Source: Opitutaceae bacterium
GTDB lineage: Bacteria; Verrucomicrobiota; Verrucomicrobiia; Opitutales; Opitutaceae
Length of the DNA stretch: 64,000 bases
Assembly: GCA_016794785.1 (NCBI GenBank)
Contig: JAEUHC010000013.1
Coordinates: 434,001-498,000, forward strand
Reading direction: 5' to 3'
This document shows, one piece after another, positions 24,288-32,633 of the stretch. Under the pieces are notes generated by a model. The model had not been told where the DNA came from, searched no databases, and worked only from the letters and a program-made list of their open reading frames with translations. The position numbers and the translations under genes were made by a program. Each line of letters starts with the position of its first letter. Within the stretch, counting starts at the first letter, position 1.

Positions 24288-25213
24288 CGATTTTTCTCAC
24301 CGGCGCGTCGGGGCTGGTCGGGGCGGCGTTTGCGCGCGCCGCGGCGCGGCGCGGCCACCGCGTGACCGGCATCGTCGGCACGTTTGCCGGCGCCATCGAG
24401 GGACTCGCGGCGCAGCGCTCCGTCGATCTGACGCGCGAGAGCGACGTGACGGCCGCGCTGCTGGACGTGTTTCCCCAGGCCATCGTGAACTGCGCCGCGG
24501 TCTCGGTGCCGGAGCAGTGCGACGCCGATCCGGCGCTCGCGCAGGCGCTGAACGTCGCGCTGCCCGCCCTGCTCGCGCGACTGGCGCATCACGTGGGTGC
24601 GCGGCTCGTGCATCTCTCGTCGGAGCAGGTCTTCGACGGCGCGCGCCCGACGCCCTACGCCCCCGGTGATCCCGTCACGCCGATCAACCTCTACGGCCGG
24701 CAGAAAGTGGAGAGCGAGCGCGCCGTGCACGCCGCGGCCGCCGAGTGGGCGGTGACGCTCCGCGCGCCGCTCCTGATGGGCAACAGCCTCGCCGGCCGGC
24801 GCAGCAACCACGAGCGACTCTTTGCCGACTGGGCGGCGGGCCGCACGCCGCGGTTGTTTGTCGATGAGTTCCGCCAGACCTGCACCGCGGAGAATCTCGC
24901 CGAAGTGATGGTCGAGCTCTGCGAGCGGCGCGACCCGGCCGGTGTTTTCCACTGGGCCGGCGCCGAACTGCTCTCGCGCCACGCGCTCGGCCTGCGCATC
25001 CGCGAGCACTTCAAGCTCACGCCCGCTCAGGCCCCGATCGCGGAGGCCACGCGCGCCGCCGCGCCGGAGATCGCCCGCAAGCGGCAGGCCTGCCTGGCCC
25101 TCGATCTTTCGCCCCTCGCCGGCAAGCTGAAGACGCGTCCGCAGACGCTGGCGGAGCAGTTGGAGGAACTGAAAGTGCCGCCGCCGTGCCGCGAGTGGTA
25201 TCTGGGGCTGTAG
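24284..25213 (+). CDS. RmlD-like NAD(P)-dependent sugar-nucleotide reductase/epimerase
   Basis: A 309-residue extended short-chain dehydrogenase. The cofactor-binding motif is at the N terminus (FLTGASGLVGAAFARAA), then IVNCAAVS, LVHLSSEQVFDG (the Ser/Thr of the active site) and NLYGRQKVESE with the catalytic Tyr-x-x-x-Lys. The pattern is that of dTDP-4-dehydrorhamnose reductase relatives (the V-F-D-G motif). No other rhamnose genes are nearby, so the substrate is open. Its ATG overlaps the sixA stop by four bases. Confidence 0.82.
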   Translation: MTIFLTGASGLVGAAFARAAARRGHRVTGIVGTFAGAIEGLAAQRSVDLTRESDVTAALLDVFPQAIVNCAAVSVPEQCDADPALAQALNVALPALLARLAHHVGARLVHLSSEQVFDGARPTPYAPGDPVTPINLYGRQKVESERAVHAAAAEWAVTLRAPLLMGNSLAGRRSNHERLFADWAAGRTPRLFVDEFRQTCTAENLAEVMVELCERRDPAGVFHWAGAELLSRHALGLRIREHFKLTPAQAPIAEATRAAAPEIARKRQACLALDLSPLAGKLKTRPQTLAEQLEELKVPPPCREWYLGL

Positions 25214-25219
25214 CCCTTG

Positions 25220-25299
25220 GCCACAGAGAGCACGGAGGCGACACGGAGGGCACAGAGTTTTCTCCGTGATCTCAGTGCCACCTCGGTGTCCTCTGTGAC
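25220..25299. repeat. Foldback element of CACAGAG/CACGGAG units
   Basis: Bases 25220-25257 pair with 25262-25299 at about three quarters of 38 positions around a TTTT loop. Each arm is made of short related units (CACAGAG, CACGGAG, ACACGGAGG). It fills the gap between the reductase and lipoate-ligase genes and ends eight bases before the latter's ATG. It is open in the downstream frame but is not part of the protein family. Confidence 0.85.
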
Positions 25300-25306
25300 T
25301 CATCCG

Positions 25307-26014
25307 ATGAACTTGGAAATCCTCCCCGAGCGCACCGCCGGCGCCGCCGAAAACATGGCGATCGATTTCCTGCTGTTGCAGCGCTACCCGGGCGCCGCGG
25401 CCCCGCGCTTCCGCCACTACGGATGGCGGCGGCCGGCGTTCACGTTCGGCTACGCGCAGAAAATCGCGTTCGTGCGCGCACAGCTGCCGGCCGAGGGGGC
25501 ATTCGATCTTTGCCGGCGGCCGACCGGCGGCGGGATCGTCGATCATCGCGACGACTGGACCTATGCGCTCGTGATTCCGCGGGGCCATCCGCTGGAGGAG
25601 CTGCGGGCCGCGCAGAGCTACCGCGCCGTGCATGAGGCGCTGGCCGCGGCGCTCCGGGCGCAGGGCGTGCCGGCGGTGCTGAGCGAGCCGCAGGAGGCGG
25701 CCGAGACCGCCGCCGCGGGCGTCTGCTTCGAACGGGCCGAGATCGCCGATGTCGTGCACGACGGCCACGGCGCGAAAATCGCCGGCGCAGCGCAGAAAAG
25801 AAACAAGCACGGCCTGCTCTTCCAGGGCTCGATCGCCAAAGCCGCGGCGGGCGCGACGGTGGACTGGGACGGATTTGGCGAGGCGTTCGTCGCCCGGCTG
25901 GCGGCCCGGCTGGACGCCGCGCCCCAGCCCACCCCGTGGCCCGAGTTCAACGACGCGGAGGTCGAAGGGCTGACCGAGCAGTATTCGGCGATCGAGTGGA
26001 TTGAACAGCGGTAG
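25307..26014 (+). CDS. Lipoate-protein ligase A/octanoyltransferase-like protein
   Basis: A 235-residue protein of the BPL/LplA/LipB fold. The start at ATG 25307 (MNLEILPERTAGAAENMAID) fits the family, where the conserved N-M-A-x-D lies about 15-20 residues in. The lipoyl-binding loop is RRPTGGGIVDH, and the predicted catalytic lysine is in DGHGAKIAGAAQKRNKHGLLFQGSI (quoted in pieces). Members attach lipoate or octanoate to E2 subunits and GcvH. The separate C-terminal domain of long LplA proteins is missing, so it may transfer from octanoyl-ACP instead of activating free lipoate. Confidence 0.8.
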   Translation: MNLEILPERTAGAAENMAIDFLLLQRYPGAAAPRFRHYGWRRPAFTFGYAQKIAFVRAQLPAEGAFDLCRRPTGGGIVDHRDDWTYALVIPRGHPLEELRAAQSYRAVHEALAAALRAQGVPAVLSEPQEAAETAAAGVCFERAEIADVVHDGHGAKIAGAAQKRNKHGLLFQGSIAKAAAGATVDWDGFGEAFVARLAARLDAAPQPTPWPEFNDAEVEGLTEQYSAIEWIEQR

Positions 26015-26070
26015 GGCGCTCAATCCGTGAGCGCCGCGGTCGAAGGCGCGCAGCGTAGTGCGCGCCCTAC
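26011..26070. repeat. Foldback element between convergent genes
   Basis: GTAGGGCGC at 26011 returns as GCGCCCTAC ending at 26070, with weaker pairing inside and a centre of about ten bases. It spans the end of the lipoate-ligase gene and the last codon of the M20 peptidase gene, which converge here. It contributes part of the stop of both genes and could act as a bidirectional transcription barrier. Confidence 0.75.
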
Positions 26071-27308
26071 CCGCTGAAACTCGTCAGCAGGTCCGCGTAG
26101 ATCTTCGCGCTCGCGAGCAGTTCCTGCACCTTCGCGCGTTCGTCCACGCCGTGGCAGTCTTCGCCGCCGGGGCCGTAGCCGAGCGTGGGGATTTTCAGGT
26201 GGTGCGAGAAGAAGTGCATGTCGTTGAAGCCGGTCGAGACGCTGAAGCGCGCCTTCTCGCGGCGCGCCCGCGTCACGCAGCCGGCCATCGCGGCGAAGAA
26301 CGGATGCGTCGGCTCCGAGAAGCACGGGAAGTTCTCCGATATTTTCTTCACCGTGATTTTGCACTGGGGAATCTTCCGGGCGGCCGCGGCGAGAAAGGCG
26401 CGCAGCTCGCGCTCCGCGTCGGCGTGGCGCTCGAGGGGCAGCACGCGGCGGTCGATGGTGAAGCTCGCGTGCGCGGGCACGGTGTTGATCTTCGCGCCTT
26501 CGCCGCAGTGGAAGACGCCGCCGAGGTTCACGGTCGGCCGGTGGATTTTCCCTTCGGGCGTTTTCCACGGACGCGCGGCGAGCGTGCGCTTGTAGGCGTC
26601 GAAAGCGCGCACAAGCGCGGCCATCTGCTCCAGCGCGTTGACGCCTTTGTGCGGGGTTGAGCCGTGCGCGGCGCGGCCATGGACGATGACTTCGAGCCAG
26701 AGCGTGCCGTTGTGACCGCAGCAGACGTTGCGGCCCTCGCCGCCCTCCATCACGACCGCGTAGTCGGGCTTGATCGGGGCGTGCCGCACGAGCCAGCCGG
26801 CGCCGAGGGCGGAGTCCGTCTCCTCGTCGGCGGTGAACGAGATTTCGACGTTCATCTTCGGCGCCACTTTCGCCGCGCGCAGCGCGCGGACCGCCATGAG
26901 CAGGCTGGCGATGGAGCCTTTCATGTCGGCGGTGCCGCGGCCGAAAATCCACCCGCCGTCGATGGCGCCGCTGAACGGGCTGCCGTGCTGCCATTTTCCG
27001 GAAACGGGCACGACGTCGTAGTGGGCGTTGAAATGGATCGTCCGCTTTGCGCCGGGCACGGCGAGTTTGCCGAGGACGTTGTAGCGCGGATAGCCATGCT
27101 GCTCCGGCGGCAGCTCCCGCTTCAGCAACGCCGGAGGGATCGCGTAGCGGCGGGTCTTGAGCCCGAGCGCCTCCAGCTCATGCACCAGCCACGCCGTGAT
27201 CGGCGCATAGTGATCGCCTGGCGGGTTGACGGTCGCAAAGCCGACGAGCTGCTGCAGGCGGCCCAGCAGTTCCGCCGGGTGGCGATCGATGAAGTCGGCG
27301 GGGGTCAC
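26067..27308 (-). CDS. M20 family metallopeptidase (ArgE/DapE/carboxypeptidase type)
   Basis: A 413-residue zinc hydrolase starting at GTG 27308 (VTPADFIDRHPAELLGRLQQ). The metal ligands follow the family order: HFNAHYDVVPV (His, Asp), GRGTADMKGSIASLLMA (bridging Asp), TADEETDSALGA (catalytic Glu-Glu pair) and VVMEGGEG. The dimerisation domain has GRAAHGSTPHKGVNALE, and the last ligand is in GYGPGGEDCHGVDE. Members deacylate amino-acid derivatives or cleave dipeptides, but the substrate cannot be fixed. It has no signal peptide. It is divergent from the ABC transporter operon, with 114 bases between. Confidence 0.88.
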   Translation of the reverse strand: MTPADFIDRHPAELLGRLQQLVGFATVNPPGDHYAPITAWLVHELEALGLKTRRYAIPPALLKRELPPEQHGYPRYNVLGKLAVPGAKRTIHFNAHYDVVPVSGKWQHGSPFSGAIDGGWIFGRGTADMKGSIASLLMAVRALRAAKVAPKMNVEISFTADEETDSALGAGWLVRHAPIKPDYAVVMEGGEGRNVCCGHNGTLWLEVIVHGRAAHGSTPHKGVNALEQMAALVRAFDAYKRTLAARPWKTPEGKIHRPTVNLGGVFHCGEGAKINTVPAHASFTIDRRVLPLERHADAERELRAFLAAAARKIPQCKITVKKISENFPCFSEPTHPFFAAMAGCVTRARREKARFSVSTGFNDMHFFSHHLKIPTLGYGPGGEDCHGVDERAKVQELLASAKIYADLLTSFSG

Positions 27309-27422
27309 AGGCCGCGGAGTGTGCCGGCGGCAACGACGGACGCCACGGAAAATTTCCCCGGCTCCTCCGGTGATGCGAAACTTGTAACCTCCGCCCGCCG
27401 CCGCGTGTAATGTCCGCGCCGC

Positions 27423-28508
27423 GTGTCGCCCACTCCCGTTCCAGTCTTCTCGCCGCCCCCTCTCCCGGGCCGGGCCGAAACCGATTTCATCATCGAGACA
27501 GATCGGCTGGCCAAAACCTACGGCACCCAACGCGCCCTCGCGGATGTGACCGTGCGCGTGCCATCCGGCACCATCGGCCTCCTCGGGCCCAACGGCGCGG
27601 GAAAGAGCACGTTCATCAAGTGCCTGCTCAACCTTGAGACGCCCACCGCCGGCACGGCGCGCGTGCTTGGGCGCGACACTCGCGCGGAGCCGCGCGCCTC
27701 GCGCGAGCGCATCGGCTACAGCCCGGAGCGCGACTGCCATATCGCGGGCCTGGCGGGCTGCGAGTATGTGGCCTACTGCGGCCAGCTCTCCGGCATGCCC
27801 ATGCGCCTCGCCCGCCAGCGCACGCACGAGATCCTCGATCTCGTGGGCATGGGGCAGGAGCGCTACCGGCCGGTCGACACCTACTCCACCGGCATGAAGC
27901 AGCGCGTGAAGCTCGCGCAGGCCCTCGTGCATGATCCGCAGGTGGTGTTTCTCGACGAGCCGACCAACGGCCTCGATCCCTCGGGGCGCGAGCACATCCT
28001 GAAGCTCATCGGCTCCCTGCGCCGCGATCTCGGCATCAGCGTGGTCATGTGTTCGCACCTGCTGCGCGACATCGAGCGCGTGTGCGACCGCGTGATCATC
28101 ATCGGCCACGGCCGGCTGCTGGAGCACGACACGATCGCAAACCTGAAGAACCGCCATCGCCGCGTCGTCGAGATTGCTCCGGCCGGGGAAAGGGAGCGGT
28201 TCGTCGCCGCACTGGCCGCCACGGGCGTCCAGGTCGCGACCCTCCCCAATGGCCGGCTCCGCGTCGAATCCGCGTCCGACTCGATCGAGTGGATTCTCCA
28301 GCTCATGCGCGCGCAGCGCCTGCCGCCCGCGGAGATCGTCGCCAACCCCGACGCGCTCCACGAGCTGTTCCTCAAATCGATCGCCGACAACCAAGAGGCC
28401 TCCGATGGAGACGCGCCGCCCCCGGCGCGTGGGCTCGACCGCGGCGAGGGCGCCGCGGCTCCAATCGCCGCGCGAAATCACGACCATGGAAGCCAACCCC
28501 AGTCTTGA
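27423..28508 (+). CDS. ABC-2 type transporter ATP-binding protein 1
   Basis: A 361-residue ATPase starting at GTG 27423. Walker A is GPNGAGKST (55-63), the signature is the ABC-2-type YSTGMKQR, and Walker B is VVFLDEPTNGLDPSG followed by the switch histidine in VVMCSHLL. After the ATPase domain (about 230 residues) comes an accessory region. The extreme C terminus from about residue 328 (GDAPPPARG, then RGEGAAAPI) is encoded by a foldback element related to that in the phosphoesterase gene. It overlaps the permease gene by 23 bases. Four genes (ATPase, permease, ATPase, permease) are tightly linked. Confidence 0.88.
   Translation: MSPTPVPVFSPPPLPGRAETDFIIETDRLAKTYGTQRALADVTVRVPSGTIGLLGPNGAGKSTFIKCLLNLETPTAGTARVLGRDTRAEPRASRERIGYSPERDCHIAGLAGCEYVAYCGQLSGMPMRLARQRTHEILDLVGMGQERYRPVDTYSTGMKQRVKLAQALVHDPQVVFLDEPTNGLDPSGREHILKLIGSLRRDLGISVVMCSHLLRDIERVCDRVIIIGHGRLLEHDTIANLKNRHRRVVEIAPAGERERFVAALAATGVQVATLPNGRLRVESASDSIEWILQLMRAQRLPPAEIVANPDALHELFLKSIADNQEASDGDAPPPARGLDRGEGAAAPIAARNHDHGSQPQS
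28406..28463. repeat. In-frame foldback element at the end of an ABC ATPase gene
   Basis: Bases 28406-28429 pair imperfectly with 28440-28463 around a ten-base loop. The right arm differs by one base from the right arm of the 8173-8233 element (CGCGGCGAGGGCGCCGCG core). It is translated as GDAPPPARGLD...RGEGAAAPI in the ATPase, the same phase as in the phosphoesterase. The loop is three bases shorter, which keeps the frame. Confidence 0.85.
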
Positions 28509-29481
28509 TCTGAGCCGCTGGCGCGAGGCGCCTCATGGCGTCGGCTACCGCCGGCGCGTGATCGCCACGGCCGGACTGCGGCAATTGCTGCGCACGCGCT
28601 TTTTCCGCATCCTGCTCGGGCTCGCGTGGTCCGGCGGCGCGCTGATCGCGGCGGGCGGTTTCGTGTTCAGCCAGTCGATCGCGACCGGCGGCTGGCTGGA
28701 GACGCTGGCGGTGAAGCTGGGCCCGCGCGCCGAGGCGGTGGTCGCGGCCATCGGCGGGCTCGTGACGCTCTACCCCGACATCTGCGTGGGCGGGGTCTTC
28801 ACGCTGCTATTCTGGGCCCATTCCTTTTTCGGGCTCGGGCTCTGTCTGCTCGCGCTGACGACCTTGGTGCCCAGCCTCATCACGCGTGATCGCGCGAGCC
28901 ACGCGCTCGTGGTCTATCTTTCCCGGCCGCTCAACTCCGTGGACTACCTGCTCGGCAAGCTCGGCACCATCGTGGGCGTGCTGCTCCTCATGTGGACGGG
29001 GCCGCTGCTCTTCGGCTGGCTGCTGAGCATGCTCTTCGCGACGGACCGCGACTTCGTGGTCCATTCGTTCGGGCCGCTGCTGCGCGGGCTGGCGTTCAAC
29101 GGCATCGCGCTCATCGCCCTCGCGGCGATCGCTTTGGGGGTGTCGGCGCTGGGGCGGAGTTCGCGCGTCACGGTCATGCTGTGGATTGGCCTTTGGGCCG
29201 TGCTCGGCGTGTTTGCGGCCGGCCCGCGCGCACCGACGTGGTTCGCGCGGATGAGCTTCACGCACGATCTCGGGCAGGTGCGGCAGGAGGTGTTTCGCCT
29301 CGATGCCGTCCTCGCCCAGGCGAGCGCCGAGCTGCCGATTCTCGACCAGCGTTTCATGGGCAACCTCGCCGCCGCGGGGAAAAAGGCCGAGGCCAAGGAC
29401 TTCACGGGCGCACTCGCGGCGCTGGGGGTGTTCGTCGTCGGCTCCTCTTTCGTCTTTTCGCGCCGCCTCCGTCCCGAATGA
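28486..29481 (+). CDS. ABC-2 type transporter permease 1
   Basis: A 331-residue integral membrane protein with about six hydrophobic helices (for example ILLGLAWSGGALIAAGGFVF near 45, FFGLGLCLLALTTLV near 115 and VGVLLLMWTGPLLFGWLL near 165). A region before the last helix (ARMSFTHDLGQVRQEVFRLD) is probably extracytoplasmic. The start ATG at 28486 lies within the end of the preceding ATPase gene, and the last four bases overlap the next gene. It is the membrane partner of one or both ATPases. Exported substrate unknown. Confidence 0.82.
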   Translation: MEANPSLDLSRWREAPHGVGYRRRVIATAGLRQLLRTRFFRILLGLAWSGGALIAAGGFVFSQSIATGGWLETLAVKLGPRAEAVVAAIGGLVTLYPDICVGGVFTLLFWAHSFFGLGLCLLALTTLVPSLITRDRASHALVVYLSRPLNSVDYLLGKLGTIVGVLLLMWTGPLLFGWLLSMLFATDRDFVVHSFGPLLRGLAFNGIALIALAAIALGVSALGRSSRVTVMLWIGLWAVLGVFAAGPRAPTWFARMSFTHDLGQVRQEVFRLDAVLAQASAELPILDQRFMGNLAAAGKKAEAKDFTGALAALGVFVVGSSFVFSRRLRPE

Positions 29482-30419
29482 CCCCCATCATCCAGGCCGA
29501 AAACCTCAGCCGCTTCTACGGGATGATTCTCGGGCTGAACAACGTCTCGTTCGCCCTTCGCCCCGGCATCACCGGCATCGTCGGCCCCAACGGAGCGGGC
29601 AAGACCACGCTCTTCCGCCTCCTCCTCGGCCAAATCCGCCCGAGCTCGGGCCGGCTCACCGTCTTCGGCGAGGAGCCGTGGAACAACCCGTCCGTCCACG
29701 CCCGCCTCGCCTACTGCCCGGAGAGCGAGACCGTGCCCGCGGGCCTGCGTCCGCTCGAATGGCTCTCCGGCCTCGGCATGATCTCCGGCCTCTCCGCGCG
29801 CGAAGCCGAGACCCGCGCCCGCGCCGCGCTTGAGCGCGTGAGGCTCGCCCCCGAGCACTGGCGCAAACGGGTGACGGCCTACTCGAAGGGCATGAAGCAG
29901 CGCGTGAAGCTCGCCCAGTGCCTCCTCCACGCACCGCGCCTCATCATCCTCGACGAACCCATGAACGGCCTCGATCCCGTGGGCCGCGAGGACATCGCCC
30001 AAATCCTCCGCGAACTCGCCGATGGCGGCACGAGCGTCCTCATCTCCAGCCACATCCTCCACGACCTCGAGGCGCTCTGCGCGGACTTCCTGCTGCTGCG
30101 CTGGGGCCGCGTGCCGCGCTCGCTGAACGCGGCCGCCTCCGCCGAGGCCCGCGCGCGCTGGCCCGAGGCGACGACGTTTCGCTGCGAGGCGCCGGACCGG
30201 CTCGCGCGGTTTCTCTTCGACCGCGATCTCGTGCGCGGCTGCGACATCGCGCCGGAAGAGGGCATCCTGCACGTGCGCTGGCGCGAGCCGGCCCGTTTTT
30301 ACGGCGAGGGAAATTTCCACGATCTCCTGCTCGAGTGCGGCGTGCGTGTCTTCGAGGTGCAGGCCACCACGTCGTTTCTCGAAAAAGCCGCCGACCCCGC
30401 GTCCTCGTCCTCGTCATGA
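29478..30419 (+). CDS. ABC-2 type transporter ATP-binding protein 2
   Basis: A 313-residue ATPase, paralogous to the first one in the operon. Walker A is GPNGAGKTT (about 36-44), the signature is YSKGMKQRVKLAQCLL, Walker B is LIILDEPMNGLDPVG and the switch histidine is in VLISSHILHDLE. The C-terminal 90 residues form the usual accessory domain of NatA/CcmA-like ATPases and end in a serine-rich tail. Starts and stops overlap with both neighbours (ATGA in each case), a sign of a translationally coupled operon. Confidence 0.9.
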   Translation: MTPIIQAENLSRFYGMILGLNNVSFALRPGITGIVGPNGAGKTTLFRLLLGQIRPSSGRLTVFGEEPWNNPSVHARLAYCPESETVPAGLRPLEWLSGLGMISGLSAREAETRARAALERVRLAPEHWRKRVTAYSKGMKQRVKLAQCLLHAPRLIILDEPMNGLDPVGREDIAQILRELADGGTSVLISSHILHDLEALCADFLLLRWGRVPRSLNAAASAEARARWPEATTFRCEAPDRLARFLFDRDLVRGCDIAPEEGILHVRWREPARFYGEGNFHDLLLECGVRVFEVQATTSFLEKAADPASSSSS

Positions 30420-31186
30420 ACGCGCCGCCGCCCCTCTTCATGTTGCCCGAGCCCGTCACACCCGATCTGCGCCACGCTTTTGGCGGCGTGTGGCGGCTCA
30501 CATTGCGCCGCCACCTGGCCCCGGGCCGCTGGGTGATGCTGCTCGCGGGCCTCGCGGCGCTGGGGCTGCTGGCCTTCGCAGCCAGTCACGATCGCCGCGC
30601 GGATCACTACGCCGGCTGGGTAGTCGATTTCTACGTCGCGTTTTTAGTGCCCGCATTCGCCTTCGTCACCGCCGCCGGCGCGATGCGCGACGACATGAAG
30701 ACCGGCACGGTCGACTATGTGCTCACGCGGCCCATGCCTCGGCCGGCCTACGTCGTGGCCCGTTTCGTCGCCCACACGGTGTTGCAGCAGCTCGATTTCC
30801 TCCTCGCGCTGGCGATGATCGTCGTGATCGGCTCCCTCCGCGGGTTCCCGGGCCTCATGGCCCTGACACCGGGGTTTCTGGTCGCGCAGGCCTTGCTCAT
30901 CACGGCGTTTGCGGCGCTGGGGTTTCTGGCCGCCGTCCTCACCTCCCGCTACCTCGTGATCGGCATCGTCTATGCCGGGGTGATCGAAGCCGGGCTCGGA
31001 CAAATCCCCACGCAAATCAGCCGGCTTTCCCTGACCCGCCAGGCGCACAACCTCTTCGCGCCCACCGGCGAGATAGTCTCCGCCACCGCGGTGCTCGGCA
31101 CCGGCGTAATGATGTTCCTTTTCGCCACCCTCGCGCTCGCCGCCGCGGCCGCCCTGTTTCGCCGCCGCGAATTCGGCGGGGCCTGA
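30416..31186 (+). CDS. ABC-2 type transporter permease 2
   Basis: A 256-residue membrane protein with about six helices (VMLLAGLAALGLLAFAAS, FYVAFLVPAFAFVTAAGAM, FLLALAMIVVIG and others). The cytoplasmic loop DDMKTGTVDYVLTRPMPRPAYVVARF matches the D/E-rich-G-T-hydrophobic-RP pattern of ABC-2 permeases (quoted in part), where it couples to the ATPase. It is last in the four-gene operon. Unlike permease 1 it lacks a long loop before the final helix. Confidence 0.85.
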   Translation: MNAPPPLFMLPEPVTPDLRHAFGGVWRLTLRRHLAPGRWVMLLAGLAALGLLAFAASHDRRADHYAGWVVDFYVAFLVPAFAFVTAAGAMRDDMKTGTVDYVLTRPMPRPAYVVARFVAHTVLQQLDFLLALAMIVVIGSLRGFPGLMALTPGFLVAQALLITAFAALGFLAAVLTSRYLVIGIVYAGVIEAGLGQIPTQISRLSLTRQAHNLFAPTGEIVSATAVLGTGVMMFLFATLALAAAAALFRRREFGGA

Positions 31187-31238
31187 TCGCTGTAACCTTG
31201 CCCCGTGCCCTGGGGTATCTCGGGCAAACCTTCATCGC

Positions 31239-32633
31239 ATGAAACCACCGCTTCGCCCACTTTTGCTCGCCGCCGGTTTGTTCACCGCCGGCCTCGCGCA
31301 CGCCGCGCTCAACCCCGCCCTCGTCTCCGCCGATGCCCGCTGGATGGTCCACGCCGATCTCGATGGCCTCCGCACCACCGCGCTCGGGCAGGAGCTCGTG
31401 GCCGCCATCGAGAAGGCCCAGGCGGGCGCCACCGGCGGCGCCATCGGCCTCGATGTCGCCAAGGTGCTCAAGACCATCGGCAGCCTCACCGCCTACGGCA
31501 CCAACCTCACGCCCGATCCAAAGGACATCGACGGCGCGCTGATCGCGCAAGGCACGCCCGACCTGCGCAAGATCGGCGAGAGCCTCCTGCTTCAGGGCAC
31601 GATTGCGGAACCCAAGGTGTTTTCCGAGGTGACCGATCTGCCCTTTCCGGCCTATGCGATCACTTCGACGCCCCCTCCGAGGGGCGAAGCGCCGAAGATG
31701 GAACTCATCATTGCTTTTCCGCCGGAGCCGATGGTCATCATCAGCAAGTCGCGGGCGCAACTGCTCAAGGCGCACGAAGTGGCGCGCGGGACCGCGCCCT
31801 CGCTCGCCAAGGCCGCCGGCTCCCCGCTCGGCCGCTTCGCCGCCGGCGCCACGGGCGCGTATCTGTTCGCCGCGTCGGTCGTGCCCACGGAAAACGTCTT
31901 CCCCGAAAACGCCCCGCAGACCCGCATGCTCCGCCTCGCGAATGCCGGCGCCCTCGCGCTCGGCGAGCGCGGCGAAAACACCTTCGCCCACGCCGAGCTG
32001 CTCGCCTCCTCCGGCGCCAACGCCGACAAACTCACCAAGATTCTCCAAGGCATGGTCGCCGCGCTCTCGCTCGCCGAGACCACGGACAAACAGCTGGCCG
32101 AGTTCATCAACTCCACCTCCGTCGCGCGTTCCGGCGACACCGTGAAGCTCGACCTCGCCTACTCCAGCGCGCGCCTCGCCACGATGGCGCAGAGCCTGCG
32201 CGCCAGCATGGAACCGCCCGCCCCTCCCAAGGCCGCGCCGATCACCAGCGGCCGCACGATCGCCGAGTGGAACGCCACCGCCTCCACCGCGCCCGACACC
32301 GATCCCGCCAACGCCGCTGTCACCCGCACGATCGAGAATGTGGAGCTGAAGAACGGCTCCACGATTACGCTCGGCTGGCGCCTCAACGGCGGCAAAGGCG
32401 TGCGCTACCAGCGGGTCGAGATCACGCCGGCGCAAGGCGGCGCACCGCTCGTCTTCCGCGGCGACATGATGCAGTCGGGCGGCGGCCGCGGAGCCCTCAC
32501 CGCGCGATTCCAGTTTCCCGGGGCCGACGGTGTTTACACCCTGAACGTCACCTACGCCAACGATCCCGAGGGCAAGGTCGCCTACGCCGTGAGCGTCCGC
32601 GATCCGCGGCCCGCCGCCTCGACCAAGAAATGA
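31239..32633 (+). CDS. Secreted hypothetical protein upstream of a sigma/anti-sigma pair
   Basis: A 464-residue protein with a clear signal peptide (MKPPLRPLLLAAGLFTAGLAHAA, cleavage after AHA). The mature part begins LNPALVSADARWMVHADLD, a phrase seen in large uncharacterised Planctomycete/Verrucomicrobial periplasmic proteins. The rest is alpha/beta with many polar residues, no Cys and no clear active site. Its stop overlaps the start of the sigma factor gene (ATGA), so it belongs to that operon and may be the envelope input or the main output of the regulator. Function unknown. Confidence 0.75.
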   Translation: MKPPLRPLLLAAGLFTAGLAHAALNPALVSADARWMVHADLDGLRTTALGQELVAAIEKAQAGATGGAIGLDVAKVLKTIGSLTAYGTNLTPDPKDIDGALIAQGTPDLRKIGESLLLQGTIAEPKVFSEVTDLPFPAYAITSTPPPRGEAPKMELIIAFPPEPMVIISKSRAQLLKAHEVARGTAPSLAKAAGSPLGRFAAGATGAYLFAASVVPTENVFPENAPQTRMLRLANAGALALGERGENTFAHAELLASSGANADKLTKILQGMVAALSLAETTDKQLAEFINSTSVARSGDTVKLDLAYSSARLATMAQSLRASMEPPAPPKAAPITSGRTIAEWNATASTAPDTDPANAAVTRTIENVELKNGSTITLGWRLNGGKGVRYQRVEITPAQGGAPLVFRGDMMQSGGGRGALTARFQFPGADGVYTLNVTYANDPEGKVAYAVSVRDPRPAASTKK

